Position numbers and translations under genes: made by a program. The notes beneath the pieces are model-generated. The model was not told where the DNA came from. It made no database searches and saw nothing but the letters and a program-made list of their open reading frames with translations. DNA of 64,000 bases from an uncultured Coriobacteriaceae bacterium (GTDB taxonomy: Bacteria > Actinomycetota > Coriobacteriia > Coriobacteriales > Atopobiaceae), in contig CADAQM010000015.1 of the NCBI GenBank assembly GCA_902790135.1, forward strand, positions 26,200 through 90,199. Direction: 5' to 3'. Below are positions 35,276-44,473 of this stretch, one piece after another; position 1 is the first letter of the stretch; every line of letters begins with the position of its first letter.

Positions 35276-36900
35276 TGAGCATGAAGAAGCTACATAACAC
35301 CCACGCGCGCGGCGTGCGCGCCCTCCCCGCCCTGCTGGTGGCGCTGCTGTGCACCGTCATCCTCGCGGGCTGCCATGGCTCGCAGGGCATGGACGCCTTC
35401 GAGGTGCCCGAGCAGTGGGACGAGAGCCGCACCTACGAGATCACGTTCTGGGCCAAGAACGACACCAACAAGACCCAGACCAAGATCTACGAGAAGGCCA
35501 TCGAGGACTTCGAGAAGCTCTATCCCAACGTCAAGGTCAAGATGCGCCTCTACACCGACTACGGCAAGATTTACAACGACGTCATCACCAACATCTCCAC
35601 CAACACGACGCCCAACGTCTGCATCACCTACCCGGACCACATCGCCACCTACATGACCGGCGTCAACACCGTGGTGCCGCTGGACGGGCTCTTTGCCGAC
35701 GCGAAGTACGGCCTAGGCGGCTCCGAGGTGAAGTTCCAGGGACCCACCACCGAGCAGATCATCCCGGAGTTCCTCTCCGAGTGTGTGCTGGGCGACGAGC
35801 ACTACGCCATCCCCTACATGCGCTCCACCGAGATCTGTTACGTCAACAAGACCTACGTGGAGAAGCTCGGCTTCGAGCTGCCTGACGTGCTCACCTGGGA
35901 CTTCATCTGGGAGGTCTCCGAGGCTGCCACCGCAAAGAACGCCGATGGCACCTACAAGGTCAACGGCCAGAAGGTGCTCATCCCCTTCATCGACAAGTCC
36001 ACCGACAACATGATGATCCAGATGCTCAAGCAGCGCGGCGCAGGCTACTCCACCGCCGAGGGCGACATCGAGATCTTCAACGACGACACGCGCGAGATCC
36101 TGACTACCGTGGGCGAGCACGCCAAGTCCGGCGCGTTCTCCACCTTCAAGATCAGCGGCTACCCGGCCAACTTCCTCAACGCCGGCCAGTGCATCTTTGC
36201 CATCGACTCGTCGGCCGGCTCCACCTGGATGGGCTCGGATGCTCCGCTCGTGGACATCTCGCCCGACAAGCTCGTGCAGTTCGAGACCGCCGTGCGCATG
36301 GTCCCGCAGTACGACGTCGACAACCCCCAGATGATCAGCCAGGGCCCGTCAATCTGCATCTTCAACAAGGCCGACTCGCAGGAGGTGCTCGCCTCCTGGC
36401 TGTTTGCCCAGTACCTGCTGACCAACGACGTGCAGATCGCCTACGCCGAGACCGAGGGCTACGCGCCTGTCACCTCGCTGGCCCAGGACTCCGCTGAGTA
36501 CCAGGACTACCTCGCGCAGTCGGGCAAGGACAACGACGTGCACTACAGCGTCAAGATCGACGCCACCAAGATCCTGCTCGAGAACGCCGAGAACACCTTC
36601 GTGACTCCGGTCTTCAACGGCTCCGCCTCGCTGCGCGACGCTGCGGGCCAGCTCATCGAGAACGTGAGCAAGGCGGTCAAGCGCAAGCAGACCATCAACG
36701 ACACGTACCTCGACGGGCTCTTTGACGACGTGCTCGCCCTCTACCACCTCGACCAGCTCGGCGGTGGCGTGGCGGGCGACACCGAGTCGCTCGGTCCGCT
36801 GCCGCGCGCATCCAAGATCCTGATCGGTGCCCTTATCGTGGCTTGGATCGGCATCATCGCCGTGGCCATCCACGACAAGCTCCAGGAGCGCGATTCCTAG
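35275..36900 (+). CDS. Extracellular sugar-binding lipoprotein with extra C-terminal membrane helix
   Basis: A 541-residue family 1 solute-binding protein. A signal peptide ends with lipobox LAGC (about residues 30-33). The mature part begins TYEITFWAKNDTNKTQ and has the usual fold (NVCITYPDHIATYM, AIPYMRSTEICYVNK). Unusually, the C-terminus adds a helix of about 19 hydrophobic residues (ILIGALIVAWIGIIAVAIH, about 513-531) and a charged end, KLQERDS. Typical relatives are about 420-450 residues and lack it. It would be anchored at both ends or extend across the membrane. Confidence 0.88.
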   Translation: MSMKKLHNTHARGVRALPALLVALLCTVILAGCHGSQGMDAFEVPEQWDESRTYEITFWAKNDTNKTQTKIYEKAIEDFEKLYPNVKVKMRLYTDYGKIYNDVITNISTNTTPNVCITYPDHIATYMTGVNTVVPLDGLFADAKYGLGGSEVKFQGPTTEQIIPEFLSECVLGDEHYAIPYMRSTEICYVNKTYVEKLGFELPDVLTWDFIWEVSEAATAKNADGTYKVNGQKVLIPFIDKSTDNMMIQMLKQRGAGYSTAEGDIEIFNDDTREILTTVGEHAKSGAFSTFKISGYPANFLNAGQCIFAIDSSAGSTWMGSDAPLVDISPDKLVQFETAVRMVPQYDVDNPQMISQGPSICIFNKADSQEVLASWLFAQYLLTNDVQIAYAETEGYAPVTSLAQDSAEYQDYLAQSGKDNDVHYSVKIDATKILLENAENTFVTPVFNGSASLRDAAGQLIENVSKAVKRKQTINDTYLDGLFDDVLALYHLDQLGGGVAGDTESLGPLPRASKILIGALIVAWIGIIAVAIHDKLQERDS

Positions 36901-36909
36901 TGCCACACG

Positions 36910-36950
36910 CTGCGGAAAAGGGGGCGCATTCCCCTTTTCCGCAGCTCTGT
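36910..36950 (+). terminator. Terminator of the sugar ABC operon
   Basis: A 14-bp perfect stem (CTGCGGAAAAGGGG with CCCCTTTTCCGCAG) and a 7-nt loop sit 10 bp after the stop, followed by CTCTGTTG. Confidence 0.75.
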
Positions 36951-36975
36951 TGCCTAGTTGCAAAACGAGGTGACA

Positions 36976-36981
36976 TATAAT
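36976..36981 (+). promoter_or_regulatory. Probable -10 element for the Tat lipoprotein gene
   Basis: A consensus TATAAT lies 43 bp before the start codon at 37024, within an AT-rich stretch. No convincing -35 is seen at 16-18 bp, so this is a tentative call. Confidence 0.4.
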
Positions 36982-37023
36982 GGGCACGCGTTGCTTTGTA
37001 AACCCAATTAAAGGGAGAGACAT

Positions 37024-37818
37024 ATGACTAAGGACATGCTCACGAGAAGGACCTTCCTCGGTGCGGCAGCTGGCGCCTCCATGCTCGCACTCGCTGCCTG
37101 CGGTGGCTCCAACAACGGTGGCGGCGACGCTCCTGCGGCCGCTGCTGGCGACGGCACCGACCCCAAGGGCGACGGCGTCATGACCTACGCCGACTACATG
37201 GCTGCCGCCGTCGACGACGAGGTCGTCGTCGAGTGCTTCGTCCAGGACACCCAGTCCTGGTGGGAGGACCAGATCACCATCTATGCCGCCGACGCCGACG
37301 GTGCGTACTTCATCTACAACGCGGCCTGCTCCGAGGAGGACTCCGCCAAGCTGGTCCCTGGTCAGAAGATCAAGGTCTCCGGCTACAAGGCCGAGTGGTC
37401 CGGCGAGTTCGAGATCACCGAGGGCACCATCGAGTTCGAGGACGGCAGCACCTTCATCTCCGAGCCCGTCGACGTCACCGACCTGCTCGGCACTGATGAG
37501 CTCATCGACCATCAGAACCAGCGCGTCTCCTTCACCGGCATGACCGTCGAGCCGTCCATCGACCCCGACGGCAAAGAGGTTGCCTACCTGTTCAACTGGG
37601 ATGGCTCCGGCGCCGCTGGCGACGACCTGTACTTCAACGTCTCCAAGGACGGCGAGACCTACAGCTTCACCGTCGAGTCCTACCTCACCGGCGAGGACAC
37701 CGACGTCTACAAGGCCGTCCAGGCCCTGGAGATCGGCCAGGTCGTCAACATGACCGGCTACCTCTACTGGTACGAGGGCGCCAACCCGCACATCATCAGC
37801 GTGGAGGTCGCCGAGTAG
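37024..37818 (+). CDS. Tat-type lipoprotein of unknown function (OB-fold-like)
   Basis: A 264-residue exported lipoprotein. The N-terminus has a twin-arginine motif (RRTFLGAAAG, residues 8-17) and a lipobox LAAC (about 23-26). A Gly/Ala-rich spacer follows. The rest is beta-rich and acidic, with two similar segments (VVVECFVQDTQSWWEDQITIY and the region near QNQRVSFTGMTVEPS), suggesting two OB-fold-like domains. No cofactor motif is seen. It is a single gene, bounded by terminators on both sides, upstream and convergent to the rnf operon. Start follows AAAGGGAGAG. Confidence 0.6.
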   Translation: MTKDMLTRRTFLGAAAGASMLALAACGGSNNGGGDAPAAAAGDGTDPKGDGVMTYADYMAAAVDDEVVVECFVQDTQSWWEDQITIYAADADGAYFIYNAACSEEDSAKLVPGQKIKVSGYKAEWSGEFEITEGTIEFEDGSTFISEPVDVTDLLGTDELIDHQNQRVSFTGMTVEPSIDPDGKEVAYLFNWDGSGAAGDDLYFNVSKDGETYSFTVESYLTGEDTDVYKAVQALEIGQVVNMTGYLYWYEGANPHIISVEVAE

Positions 37819-37847
37819 CGCTTCCGCCATCACGGGCGCATGCAGCA

Positions 37848-37884
37848 GGGGGACGGTCCAGGCGGGCCGCCCCCCTTCGTTTGT
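37848..37884. terminator. Hairpin between the lipoprotein gene and rnfB
   Basis: GGGGG-A-CGGTCC pairs with GGGCCG-CCCCC (one bulge, one G-T pair), followed by TTCGTTTGTCTT. It lies between two convergent units. Confidence 0.65.
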
Positions 37885-37940
37885 CTTGGGGCGGGAGAAC
37901 GCGCCTCCCAGCCTTGCTCACGCAGCCAGCGCCCGAGCCC

Positions 37941-38765
37941 TTATGCGGGCTTGCTCACCCAGGACAGCGGGTAGATCGCGCCCTCGGGGCAGACGCCCAT
38001 GCACACCTTGCAGCCAACGCACTTGGAGATGTCGATGTGGGCCACGTTGTCCACGACCTCGATGCAGTGCTGCGGACACACCTTGACGCACTTGCGGCAG
38101 CCCAGGCAGGTGTTTGCGCAGGAGTCCTTGGCGCGCTTGCCCGTGAGGGTGTTGTGGCACAGCACGAACGAGACCTCGTCCACGTCGCTCTTCTCGACGA
38201 GGCTGATGAGGTGGCGCGGGCAGATGGTGGTGCAGAGGCCACAGCCGATGCAGACCGCCGGATCGACCACGGCCACGTGGTTCTTGTTGAGCGAGATGGC
38301 GCCGTACGGACAGGTGGCCATGCAGTCGCCGTAGCCGATGCAGCCGTCGGTGCAACCGTCGGACAGGTGTCCCATGGTCGCGTAGATGCGACAGCTGTGC
38401 GCGCCGTGGTACACGGCGCGCTCCTGAAGCACCACGCGGTCCGCCGTGCCACGGCAGGCCACGATGGCACGCTTGACCACCACGTCTCCGGCATCCACGC
38501 CGAGCAGCTCCGAAAGGCGCTGGGCCGCGCTGGCACCGCCAGGGCCACACGAGTTGACCGGGGCGCCCGCAAGCATGGCCTTGGCGTAACCCTCGCAGCC
38601 TGGGTAGCCGCACGAGCCGCAGTTGGCACCAGGCAGGATGGCGAGCACGTCAGCTAGGCGCTCGTCCTCCTGCACGGCCAGCTTCTTGGAGGCAAACACC
38701 AAGATCACCGAGCCGACCAGTCCGATGCATCCGACCAGCGCGATGGTAAGGACAATCGAGTTCAT
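37941..38765 (-). CDS. rnfB: Rnf complex subunit RnfB (iron-sulfur ferredoxin-binding subunit)
   Basis: A 274-residue protein with an N-terminal membrane helix (1-25) and the Fe-S domain CGSCGYPGCEGYAKAM (about 49-64). Further cysteine motifs follow: CIGYGDCMATC, CIGCGLCTTIC, CLGCRKCVKVC and CVGCKVCMGVC. RnfB accepts electrons from reduced ferredoxin and passes them into the Rnf complex. It is the last gene of rnfCDGEAB on the minus strand. Confidence 0.93.
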   Translation of the reverse strand: MNSIVLTIALVGCIGLVGSVILVFASKKLAVQEDERLADVLAILPGANCGSCGYPGCEGYAKAMLAGAPVNSCGPGGASAAQRLSELLGVDAGDVVVKRAIVACRGTADRVVLQERAVYHGAHSCRIYATMGHLSDGCTDGCIGYGDCMATCPYGAISLNKNHVAVVDPAVCIGCGLCTTICPRHLISLVEKSDVDEVSFVLCHNTLTGKRAKDSCANTCLGCRKCVKVCPQHCIEVVDNVAHIDISKCVGCKVCMGVCPEGAIYPLSWVSKPA

Positions 38766-38776
38766 CCCAGCACCTC

Positions 38777-39367
38777 CTACGCGCCAAACAGATGGTCAAT
38801 GACGCCAGAGAACCCCATGAAGCTCATGGCGGTGATGGCCGCCGAGATGAGCGTGATGGGCATGCCCTGGAACACCTCGGGCGGCTCGGCCTCTTCCACG
38901 CGACGGCGCACGCCGCTGAAGATGACCATGGCCAGCAGGAACCCCAGGCCGGCGCCAAGCCCGGCCACCAGCGCCTGCGGGTAGGTGTAGCCCTCGTCGA
39001 TGGTGAGGATGGTCACGCCGAGCACCGCGCAGTTGGTGGTGATGAGCGGCAGAAACACGCCCAGCGACGCGTGCAGCGGCGGCAGGTAGCGCTTCATGGC
39101 CATCTCGAGCAGCTGCACGAGCGTGGCGATCACCAGGATGAAGGCGATGGTCTGCAGGTACTCGAGCCCCCAGGCGTCAAGCAGCTGCTGGATGGGCCAG
39201 GTGACCGCGATGGCCAGCACCATGACGAGCGTCACGGCAAATCCCATGCCCACGGCCGAGTCGAACTTCTTGGAGACGCCCAGGAAGGGGCAGATGCCCA
39301 GGAACTTGACCAGCACGAAGTTGTTGACCAGGATCATGCTGAAGAGAATGGATGCGTACTGCGCCAT
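38777..39367 (-). CDS. rnfA: Rnf complex subunit RnfA
   Basis: A 196-residue integral membrane protein with six hydrophobic segments. The typical sequences NNFVLVKFLGICPFLGVSKK (about 15-34) and TTNCAVLGV (about 108-116) contain the conserved cysteines that, with RnfE, hold an intramembrane iron-sulfur centre. Its start overlaps the stop of rnfE by 1 bp. Confidence 0.94.
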   Translation of the reverse strand: MAQYASILFSMILVNNFVLVKFLGICPFLGVSKKFDSAVGMGFAVTLVMVLAIAVTWPIQQLLDAWGLEYLQTIAFILVIATLVQLLEMAMKRYLPPLHASLGVFLPLITTNCAVLGVTILTIDEGYTYPQALVAGLGAGLGFLLAMVIFSGVRRRVEEAEPPEVFQGMPITLISAAITAMSFMGFSGVIDHLFGA

Positions 39368-40176
39368 CAGGCATCACCCTCCCTCTCCTCTTTCTCGCGC
39401 CGAGCCGCGGTGACGGCCGCCTCGAGCATCTCGACGAACTCGTCCTTGGCGCAGGCCTCGTCGGTCGGGTCGCCGATGCCGCAGTTGATGGGACACGCTG
39501 CGCAGAGGCTGGCCGAGGGGCCGACCTTCTTGCGCACGTAGCGGGTCTTGTGACGCGGATGCTCCTCGATCCACACCGAGGCGGCAATGAGCACGCCCAG
39601 CACCGCAAAGCCGCCCGCCGGCATGACCATGATGATCATGGGCTCGATGAAGGGCGGCAGCACGCGCACGCCCAGGAAGGTGCCTGCACCCAGAATCTCG
39701 CGGACGGCCGACATCAGGGTGAGCGAGATGGTGAAGCCCAGGCCCATGCCCAGGCCGTCTGCGGCCGCCTCGACGGGCCCGTGCTTGGAGGCAAACATCT
39801 CGGCGCGCCCGAGCACGATGCAGTTGACCACGATGAGCGGCAGGTAGATGCCCAGCGCCTCGTCGAGCGCCGGCAGGTAGGCCTTGACCAGCATCATGAC
39901 CAGCGTCACGAAGCTGGCGATGATGGTGATGAACGAGGGAATGCGCACCGACGAGGGGATGACCTTGCGCAGCAGCGAGACCACCACGCCGGAGCACACC
40001 AGCACGAAGGTGGTGGCCATGCCCATGCCCAGGCCGTTGGTGACGGCGGTGGTCACGGCCAGCGTGGGACACAGGCCCAGCATCTGGCGCAGGGAGGGGT
40101 TCTCCTCGAGCAGGCCCTTGGAGAAGGTCTGCGCGAGCGTAGACTCGCTCGCAGGGGCAGCGGTCTTCTCAGCCAT
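39367..40176 (-). CDS. rnfE: Rnf complex subunit RnfE
   Basis: A 269-residue protein. The RnfE core (FSKGLLEENPSLRQMLGLCPTLAVTTAVTNGLGM, then VVNCIVLGRAEMFA) is homologous to RnfA and contributes its half of the membrane Fe-S site. The C-terminal 70 residues are longer than in typical RnfE (about 200-230) and contain CAACPINCGIGDPTDEACAKDE, an added cysteine-rich tail. Overlaps rnfG by 1 bp. Confidence 0.93.
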   Translation of the reverse strand: MAEKTAAPASESTLAQTFSKGLLEENPSLRQMLGLCPTLAVTTAVTNGLGMGMATTFVLVCSGVVVSLLRKVIPSSVRIPSFITIIASFVTLVMMLVKAYLPALDEALGIYLPLIVVNCIVLGRAEMFASKHGPVEAAADGLGMGLGFTISLTLMSAVREILGAGTFLGVRVLPPFIEPMIIMVMPAGGFAVLGVLIAASVWIEEHPRHKTRYVRKKVGPSASLCAACPINCGIGDPTDEACAKDEFVEMLEAAVTAARREKEEREGDA

Positions 40177-40739
40177 CAGCGCACCTCCTCGTATGCCGTA
40201 ACTGCGATGTTGAACGCGGAGAGCGCCGCCTTCGACGAGATGGTCGCTCCACTGATGAGGTCGATGTCGTCGGCGGTTATGGACTCGGCGCCCAGCCCCA
40301 CGTACTGTCCGATGTAGGAGTCGTTGGCGATCTTGGTGCCAAGGCCCGGCGTCTCCTCGTTGGACATGGCCGTTATGGAGAGCACCTTGCCGTCGGCGCC
40401 AAAGGCAACGGCGATGGGCACCTGGCCGCCGTAACCCTTGCTCTGCGCCACGATGACATGCGCAACCACGTTGCCCGAGCTATCGCGAGCCTCGAGTGCG
40501 GCGGTGCAGCCCTCGACCGAGCAGTCCACGGGTTCGAACGATGCCGCCTGGGGCACCAGCTGCGCGTAGGTCTCCTGCGCCTTCTTCTCGGCATTGGCGG
40601 TGGCGATGGGATCGGTCACCGAGTGCACCACGCCCAGCAGCGCGCCGGCCACCATGCAGATGGCCACGAGCACCACGACCGGGCGGATGGTCTCAAGGGC
40701 GGAGGGGCTGCTCCCCTTGTCTGCCGTCTGGCTACTCAT
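40176..40739 (-). CDS. rnfG: Rnf complex subunit RnfG (covalent FMN subunit)
   Basis: A 187-residue protein with an N-terminal membrane anchor (about 18-40) and an FMN-binding domain. The flavinylation motif is SGATISS near residue 165, with NEETPGLGTKI before it. RnfG carries covalent FMN on the outer face and relays electrons between RnfD and RnfC/RnfE. The start is the ATG following AGGGGAGG, inside the end of rnfD (8-bp overlap). Confidence 0.92.
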   Translation of the reverse strand: MSSQTADKGSSPSALETIRPVVVLVAICMVAGALLGVVHSVTDPIATANAEKKAQETYAQLVPQAASFEPVDCSVEGCTAALEARDSSGNVVAHVIVAQSKGYGGQVPIAVAFGADGKVLSITAMSNEETPGLGTKIANDSYIGQYVGLGAESITADDIDLISGATISSKAALSAFNIAVTAYEEVR

Positions 40740-41760
40740 GGGCCTTCCCTCCCCTCTTGGCACGACGGCGCTCGGCCATGACGGCCTCGCCGCCCACGGG
40801 GATGTTGGGCGTCAGCTGGTCGATGTAGGGCACCAGCAGGTTCATGAAGAGGATGGAGTAGGCCACGCCCTCGTTGAGGTTGCCAAAGAAGCGGATGAGG
40901 CAGGTGATGAGGCCGCAGCCGATGCCAAAGACCAGCTTGCCGCGCTTGGTTGCCGGGCAGGTGGAGTAGTCGGTTGCCATGTAGATGGCTCCGAGCACCA
41001 GACCGCCCGAGAGCAGCTGGGCGACGACGTCCTTGCCCGCCAGCAGGCTGAGCACGGCTACCGTTCCCATGTAGGCCACGGGGATGTGCCAGGTGATGAC
41101 GGGACGGTAGAGCAGGAAGACCATGCCTAAAAGCAGCGCCGCCGCGCTCGTCTCGCCCAGCACGCCCGCATGCACGCCCAGCATCAGCCGCAGGTACGAA
41201 TGCGGTTGCGCCGAGGCCGCCAGCGGCGTGGCGGAGCTTGTGAGGTCAAAGGCTGCCTGCTCGGGCATGAGCATGGACGATGGGACGAAGCTGGTCATGG
41301 CCACCGGGAAGGCCACGGCCAAGAAGATGCGCCCCACGATGGCGGGGTTGGCAAAGTTCTTGCCGATGCCGCCAAAGAGCTCCTTGGTCATGATGATGGC
41401 CACGAAGGCCCCGACGACCACCATGTAGAGCGGTAGCGTGGAGGGCACGTTAAAGGCCAGGAGCAGGCCCGTGACGGCAGCGGACAGGTCGCCGATGGTC
41501 TGCGGGGTCTTGCGCCAGCGGCACCACAGGTACTCGAAGCCCACGCACGACGCGATTGACGTGGCAATGATCAGCGCCGCATGCCAGCCAAAGTTGACGA
41601 GGGACATCACCGTGGCCGGAGCCAGCGCCACGAGCACGTCGCGCATGATGATGTGGGTGGTCACCGCACTGGAGATCTGCGGCGCCGGGCGCAGTACCAG
41701 GGGATTGTTGGCTGGGTTGTCCAGGTTGACGGGTTCGTCGTGCTTCTTGAAGAGCGCCAC
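40732..41760 (-). CDS. rnfD: Rnf complex subunit RnfD (covalent FMN subunit)
   Basis: A 342-residue membrane protein with about ten helices. Near residue 180 it has SSATPLA, matching the flavinylation motif (S-x-A-T) of RnfD/NqrB. Start is a GTG after AAGGGGAGGCGATAACA. This start lies 2 bp after the rnfC stop, and the possible upstream extension has no homology. Part of the ion-pumping core. Confidence 0.92.
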   Translation of the reverse strand: MALFKKHDEPVNLDNPANNPLVLRPAPQISSAVTTHIIMRDVLVALAPATVMSLVNFGWHAALIIATSIASCVGFEYLWCRWRKTPQTIGDLSAAVTGLLLAFNVPSTLPLYMVVVGAFVAIIMTKELFGGIGKNFANPAIVGRIFLAVAFPVAMTSFVPSSMLMPEQAAFDLTSSATPLAASAQPHSYLRLMLGVHAGVLGETSAAALLLGMVFLLYRPVITWHIPVAYMGTVAVLSLLAGKDVVAQLLSGGLVLGAIYMATDYSTCPATKRGKLVFGIGCGLITCLIRFFGNLNEGVAYSILFMNLLVPYIDQLTPNIPVGGEAVMAERRRAKRGGKAHE

Positions 41761-41762
41761 TG

Positions 41763-43109
41763 TTATCGCCTCCCCTTTGCCTTGCGCTGCTCGGCACGCA
41801 AAAGCGCGCGGGCAAGATGGGTGGACTGCACGAGCGGCTGCTTGGAGGGGCACACGTACGAGCAGGTGCCGCACTCCACGCAGAGGTCGGCCATCAGCTC
41901 GTCCAAACGGGCCGTGTCGCGGTTGATATAGGCCTTATGGATCTCGATGGGAGACAGGCGGATGGGACAATGGTCGATGCAGCGGCTGCACTTGATGCAG
42001 GCCGTCTGGCGCGGGACCACCGGCCCGTTGACGCCAAAGGCCAGAAGGCCGCAGTTCTGGCGCACGACGGGCACGTCGAGCTCGACCTGCGTGGTGCCCA
42101 TCATGGGTCCGCCGATGATCACCTTGCGCGGACCGGGGGCACAACCGCAGTACTCGAGGATCTCGGAGATGGGCGTGCCCACGTACACCTCGAGGTTCTG
42201 CGGACGCGCGATGGCGTCGCCCATCACCGTCAGGCGGCGCTTGGTGAGCGGCATGCCGGTGCGCAGGTAGCGCCCGATCTCGCTCATGGTGGTCACGTTG
42301 AAGAGCAGCGCGCCCACGTCGGTAAGGTGTCCGCCGCGCGGCACCGAGCGGCCCGTCACGTTGCGCAGGATCACGCGGCTGGCGCCCTGCGGGTAGCGCG
42401 CGGGCAGCTCGAAGACGTCGATGCGCGGGTCGTCTGCCGCCATCTCACGCAGCAGCTCGATGGCACGCGGCTTGTTGTCCTCGATGCAGATGAGCGAGCG
42501 CGGCACGCCGGAGAAGTCGAGGCATGCCTTGATGCCCTCGAGGACGGTGTCAGCGTGCTCCACCATCTCGCGGTAGTCCGTGGAGAGGTAGGGCTCGCAT
42601 TCCGCACCGTTGACCAGCCAGGTGTCGATGGTGCTGAGGTCGGTGTTCATCTTTGCCCAGGCGGGGAAGCCGGCACCACCCAAGCCCACGATGCCGCTGT
42701 GCTTGAGCGCCTCCACCAGGCTCGCGAAGTCTGTAACCTCGGGCTTCTGCACGGACTCGTGCACGGTCTGCTCGCCGTCCGGCTCGATGACCACGGCCTC
42801 GTCCGACCAGCCGTTGGAATAGTGGACCTGGCGGATCTCCCGCACGATACCCGATACGGGCGAGTAGATGTCGCACGTCAGCCGGGCATCTGAATGGCCG
42901 ATGAGCTGGCCGACCTCTACCTGTTGTCTGCGCTTGACCTGCGGAACGCACGGAGCACCCACATGCTGCTGCATGGGCAGCATGACCTTGCTCGGAAGCG
43001 GCATGACCGTCGTTTCTTGCTCGGCCGTCGCCTTGTTGTGCGGGATGCGTATTCCCTTGAGTTCCACAGAGCGCCGGCGCGCAAGCGCGCCACCCCCTAA
43101 GCGCTCCAT
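41763..43109 (-). CDS. rnfC: Rnf complex subunit RnfC (NADH-oxidising, FMN/Fe-S subunit)
   Basis: A 448-residue protein and the first gene of the rnf operon. The NADH/FMN domain contains GIVGLGGAGFPAWAKM (about 136-151) and NGAECEPYLSTDYREM (about 162-177). Two [4Fe-4S] motifs near the C-terminus are CIKCSRCIDHC and CVECGTCSYVC. It exchanges electrons with NAD+/NADH. Start is the ATG after AGGAGAGGATGGT; an earlier in-frame ATG at 43145 has no ribosome-binding site. The Rnf complex couples ferredoxin:NAD+ redox to ion transport. Confidence 0.93.
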   Translation of the reverse strand: MERLGGGALARRRSVELKGIRIPHNKATAEQETTVMPLPSKVMLPMQQHVGAPCVPQVKRRQQVEVGQLIGHSDARLTCDIYSPVSGIVREIRQVHYSNGWSDEAVVIEPDGEQTVHESVQKPEVTDFASLVEALKHSGIVGLGGAGFPAWAKMNTDLSTIDTWLVNGAECEPYLSTDYREMVEHADTVLEGIKACLDFSGVPRSLICIEDNKPRAIELLREMAADDPRIDVFELPARYPQGASRVILRNVTGRSVPRGGHLTDVGALLFNVTTMSEIGRYLRTGMPLTKRRLTVMGDAIARPQNLEVYVGTPISEILEYCGCAPGPRKVIIGGPMMGTTQVELDVPVVRQNCGLLAFGVNGPVVPRQTACIKCSRCIDHCPIRLSPIEIHKAYINRDTARLDELMADLCVECGTCSYVCPSKQPLVQSTHLARALLRAEQRKAKGRR

Positions 43110-43250
43110 ACCATCCTCTCCTATGAAGTTTCGCGTCCGTTCCATACAGAGACAGGACGCCCCTCGCTTGTTCGACTATCTATCTTAGCCGCTAACCGAC
43201 TCTTTTCCCATACGTGACATCGTAGCTGGAGCGTGGGAGCGGTGAGCATG

Positions 43251-43286
43251 CAAAGGGCCGGCCAGCTACGACGAGCTGACCGGCCC
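43251..43286 (-). terminator. Terminator after fprA
   Basis: On the minus strand a GGGCCGGTCAGCT stem pairs with AGCTGGCCGGCCC (one bulge) and ends in TTTGC. A smaller AAAGAGA/TCTCTTT hairpin overlaps the fprA stop codon. Confidence 0.7.
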
Positions 43287-43312
43287 CATCAAAGAGATGT
43301 CCCCCTGTCTCT

Positions 43313-44473
43313 TTAGAACTGTGCGGCAAGCTCCTCAGCAAGCGCGTCGATCTGCGCGCGGGAGTCGTCGTTCAGCGAGCCCTTGACGGTCACGCTGTGC
43401 TCGGCAAACGTGATGTTCTTGCACTCCTCCATCAGGGGGCGCATGCCCTTGATGGCCGCGGGCATCCACGAGCCGTTCTCCACGAACGCCACGGTGCGGT
43501 TCTGGAAGTCGTGATCGACCAGGTGATGGATGAACGCATGCATGGCAGGGAAGACGCCGCCGCAGTAAGTGGTCGTCGCAAGCACCAGGTGCCCGTGACG
43601 GAAGGCATCCTCGACAGCCTCGGCCTGGTCGTCGCGGGCGAGGTCGGTCACCACCACGCGCGGGCAGCCCTTCTCCTCGAGGGTCTTGGCGAGAAGCTCA
43701 ACGGCCTCCTTGGTGTGGCCGTACACACTGGTGTAGGCGATGACGACGCCAGCCGTCTCCACACCGTAGCTCGACCAGGTCTCGTACTGGCCGATGTAGT
43801 GGCCAAGGTCCTCGGAGAGGATGGGGCCATGCAGCGGGCAGATGACCTCGACGTCGAGCTTGGCGACCTTCTTGAGCACGGCCTGGACGTTCTTGCCAAA
43901 CTTGCCGACGATGCCAAAGTAGTAGCGGCGGGCCTCGCAGTCCCAGTCCTCGTCCACGTCAAGCGCGCCGAACTTGCCGAAGGCGTCTGCGGAGAAGAGC
44001 ACCTTATCGGTCTCGTCATAGGTAAAGATGACCTCGGGCCAATGCACGTTGGGGGCGGCGACAAAGCGCAGCTCCTTGGCGCCCAGCGAGAGCGTGCTGC
44101 CCTCCTTGACGATCATGTTGCGGCCCTCGAACTTGGTGCCAAAGTAGTTGAGCATCATGTTGAAGGCGCCCATGCTGGCCACAATCGTGGCCTCGGGATA
44201 ACGTGCGGCAAAGGCCTCGATCGAGCCGCTGTGGTCAGGCTCCATGTGCTGCACGATGAGGTAGTCGGGTGTACGGCCGTCGAGGGCCGCGTCAAGCTTG
44301 CCCATCCACTCGTCCACGAAGTTGCCGTCCACGCCGTCCATGACCGCGATCTTGTCGCTGGCGATGAGGTAGGAGTTGTAGGCCATGCCATTGGGCACGA
44401 TGTACTGGCCCTCAAAGAGGTCGAGCTGGTGGTCGTTCACGCCAATGTAAGTGATACCGTCGGCAATCTGCAT
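43313..44473 (-). CDS. fprA: Flavodiiron protein FprA (O2/NO reductase)
   Basis: A 386-residue flavodiiron protein. The metallo-beta-lactamase-like part carries the diiron ligands H76-x-E78-x-D80-H81 (HMEPDH), NVHWPE (about 141-146), SADAFG (about 161-166) and CPLHGP (about 223-228). The flavodoxin domain starts near residue 250 with VIAYTSVYGHTKEA. It reduces O2 or NO to harmless products and protects anaerobes. The start at 44473 gives the usual family N-terminus; ribosome-binding site GAGAAAG. Confidence 0.92.
   Translation of the reverse strand: MQIADGITYIGVNDHQLDLFEGQYIVPNGMAYNSYLIASDKIAVMDGVDGNFVDEWMGKLDAALDGRTPDYLIVQHMEPDHSGSIEAFAARYPEATIVASMGAFNMMLNYFGTKFEGRNMIVKEGSTLSLGAKELRFVAAPNVHWPEVIFTYDETDKVLFSADAFGKFGALDVDEDWDCEARRYYFGIVGKFGKNVQAVLKKVAKLDVEVICPLHGPILSEDLGHYIGQYETWSSYGVETAGVVIAYTSVYGHTKEAVELLAKTLEEKGCPRVVVTDLARDDQAEAVEDAFRHGHLVLATTTYCGGVFPAMHAFIHHLVDHDFQNRTVAFVENGSWMPAAIKGMRPLMEECKNITFAEHSVTVKGSLNDDSRAQIDALAEELAAQF

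Noticed and set aside
43313..43340. Hairpin AAAGAGA/TCTCTTT over the fprA stop as the main terminator
   Set aside because: It overlaps the stop codon region and is short. The larger GGGCCGG stem just beyond it is the better terminator.
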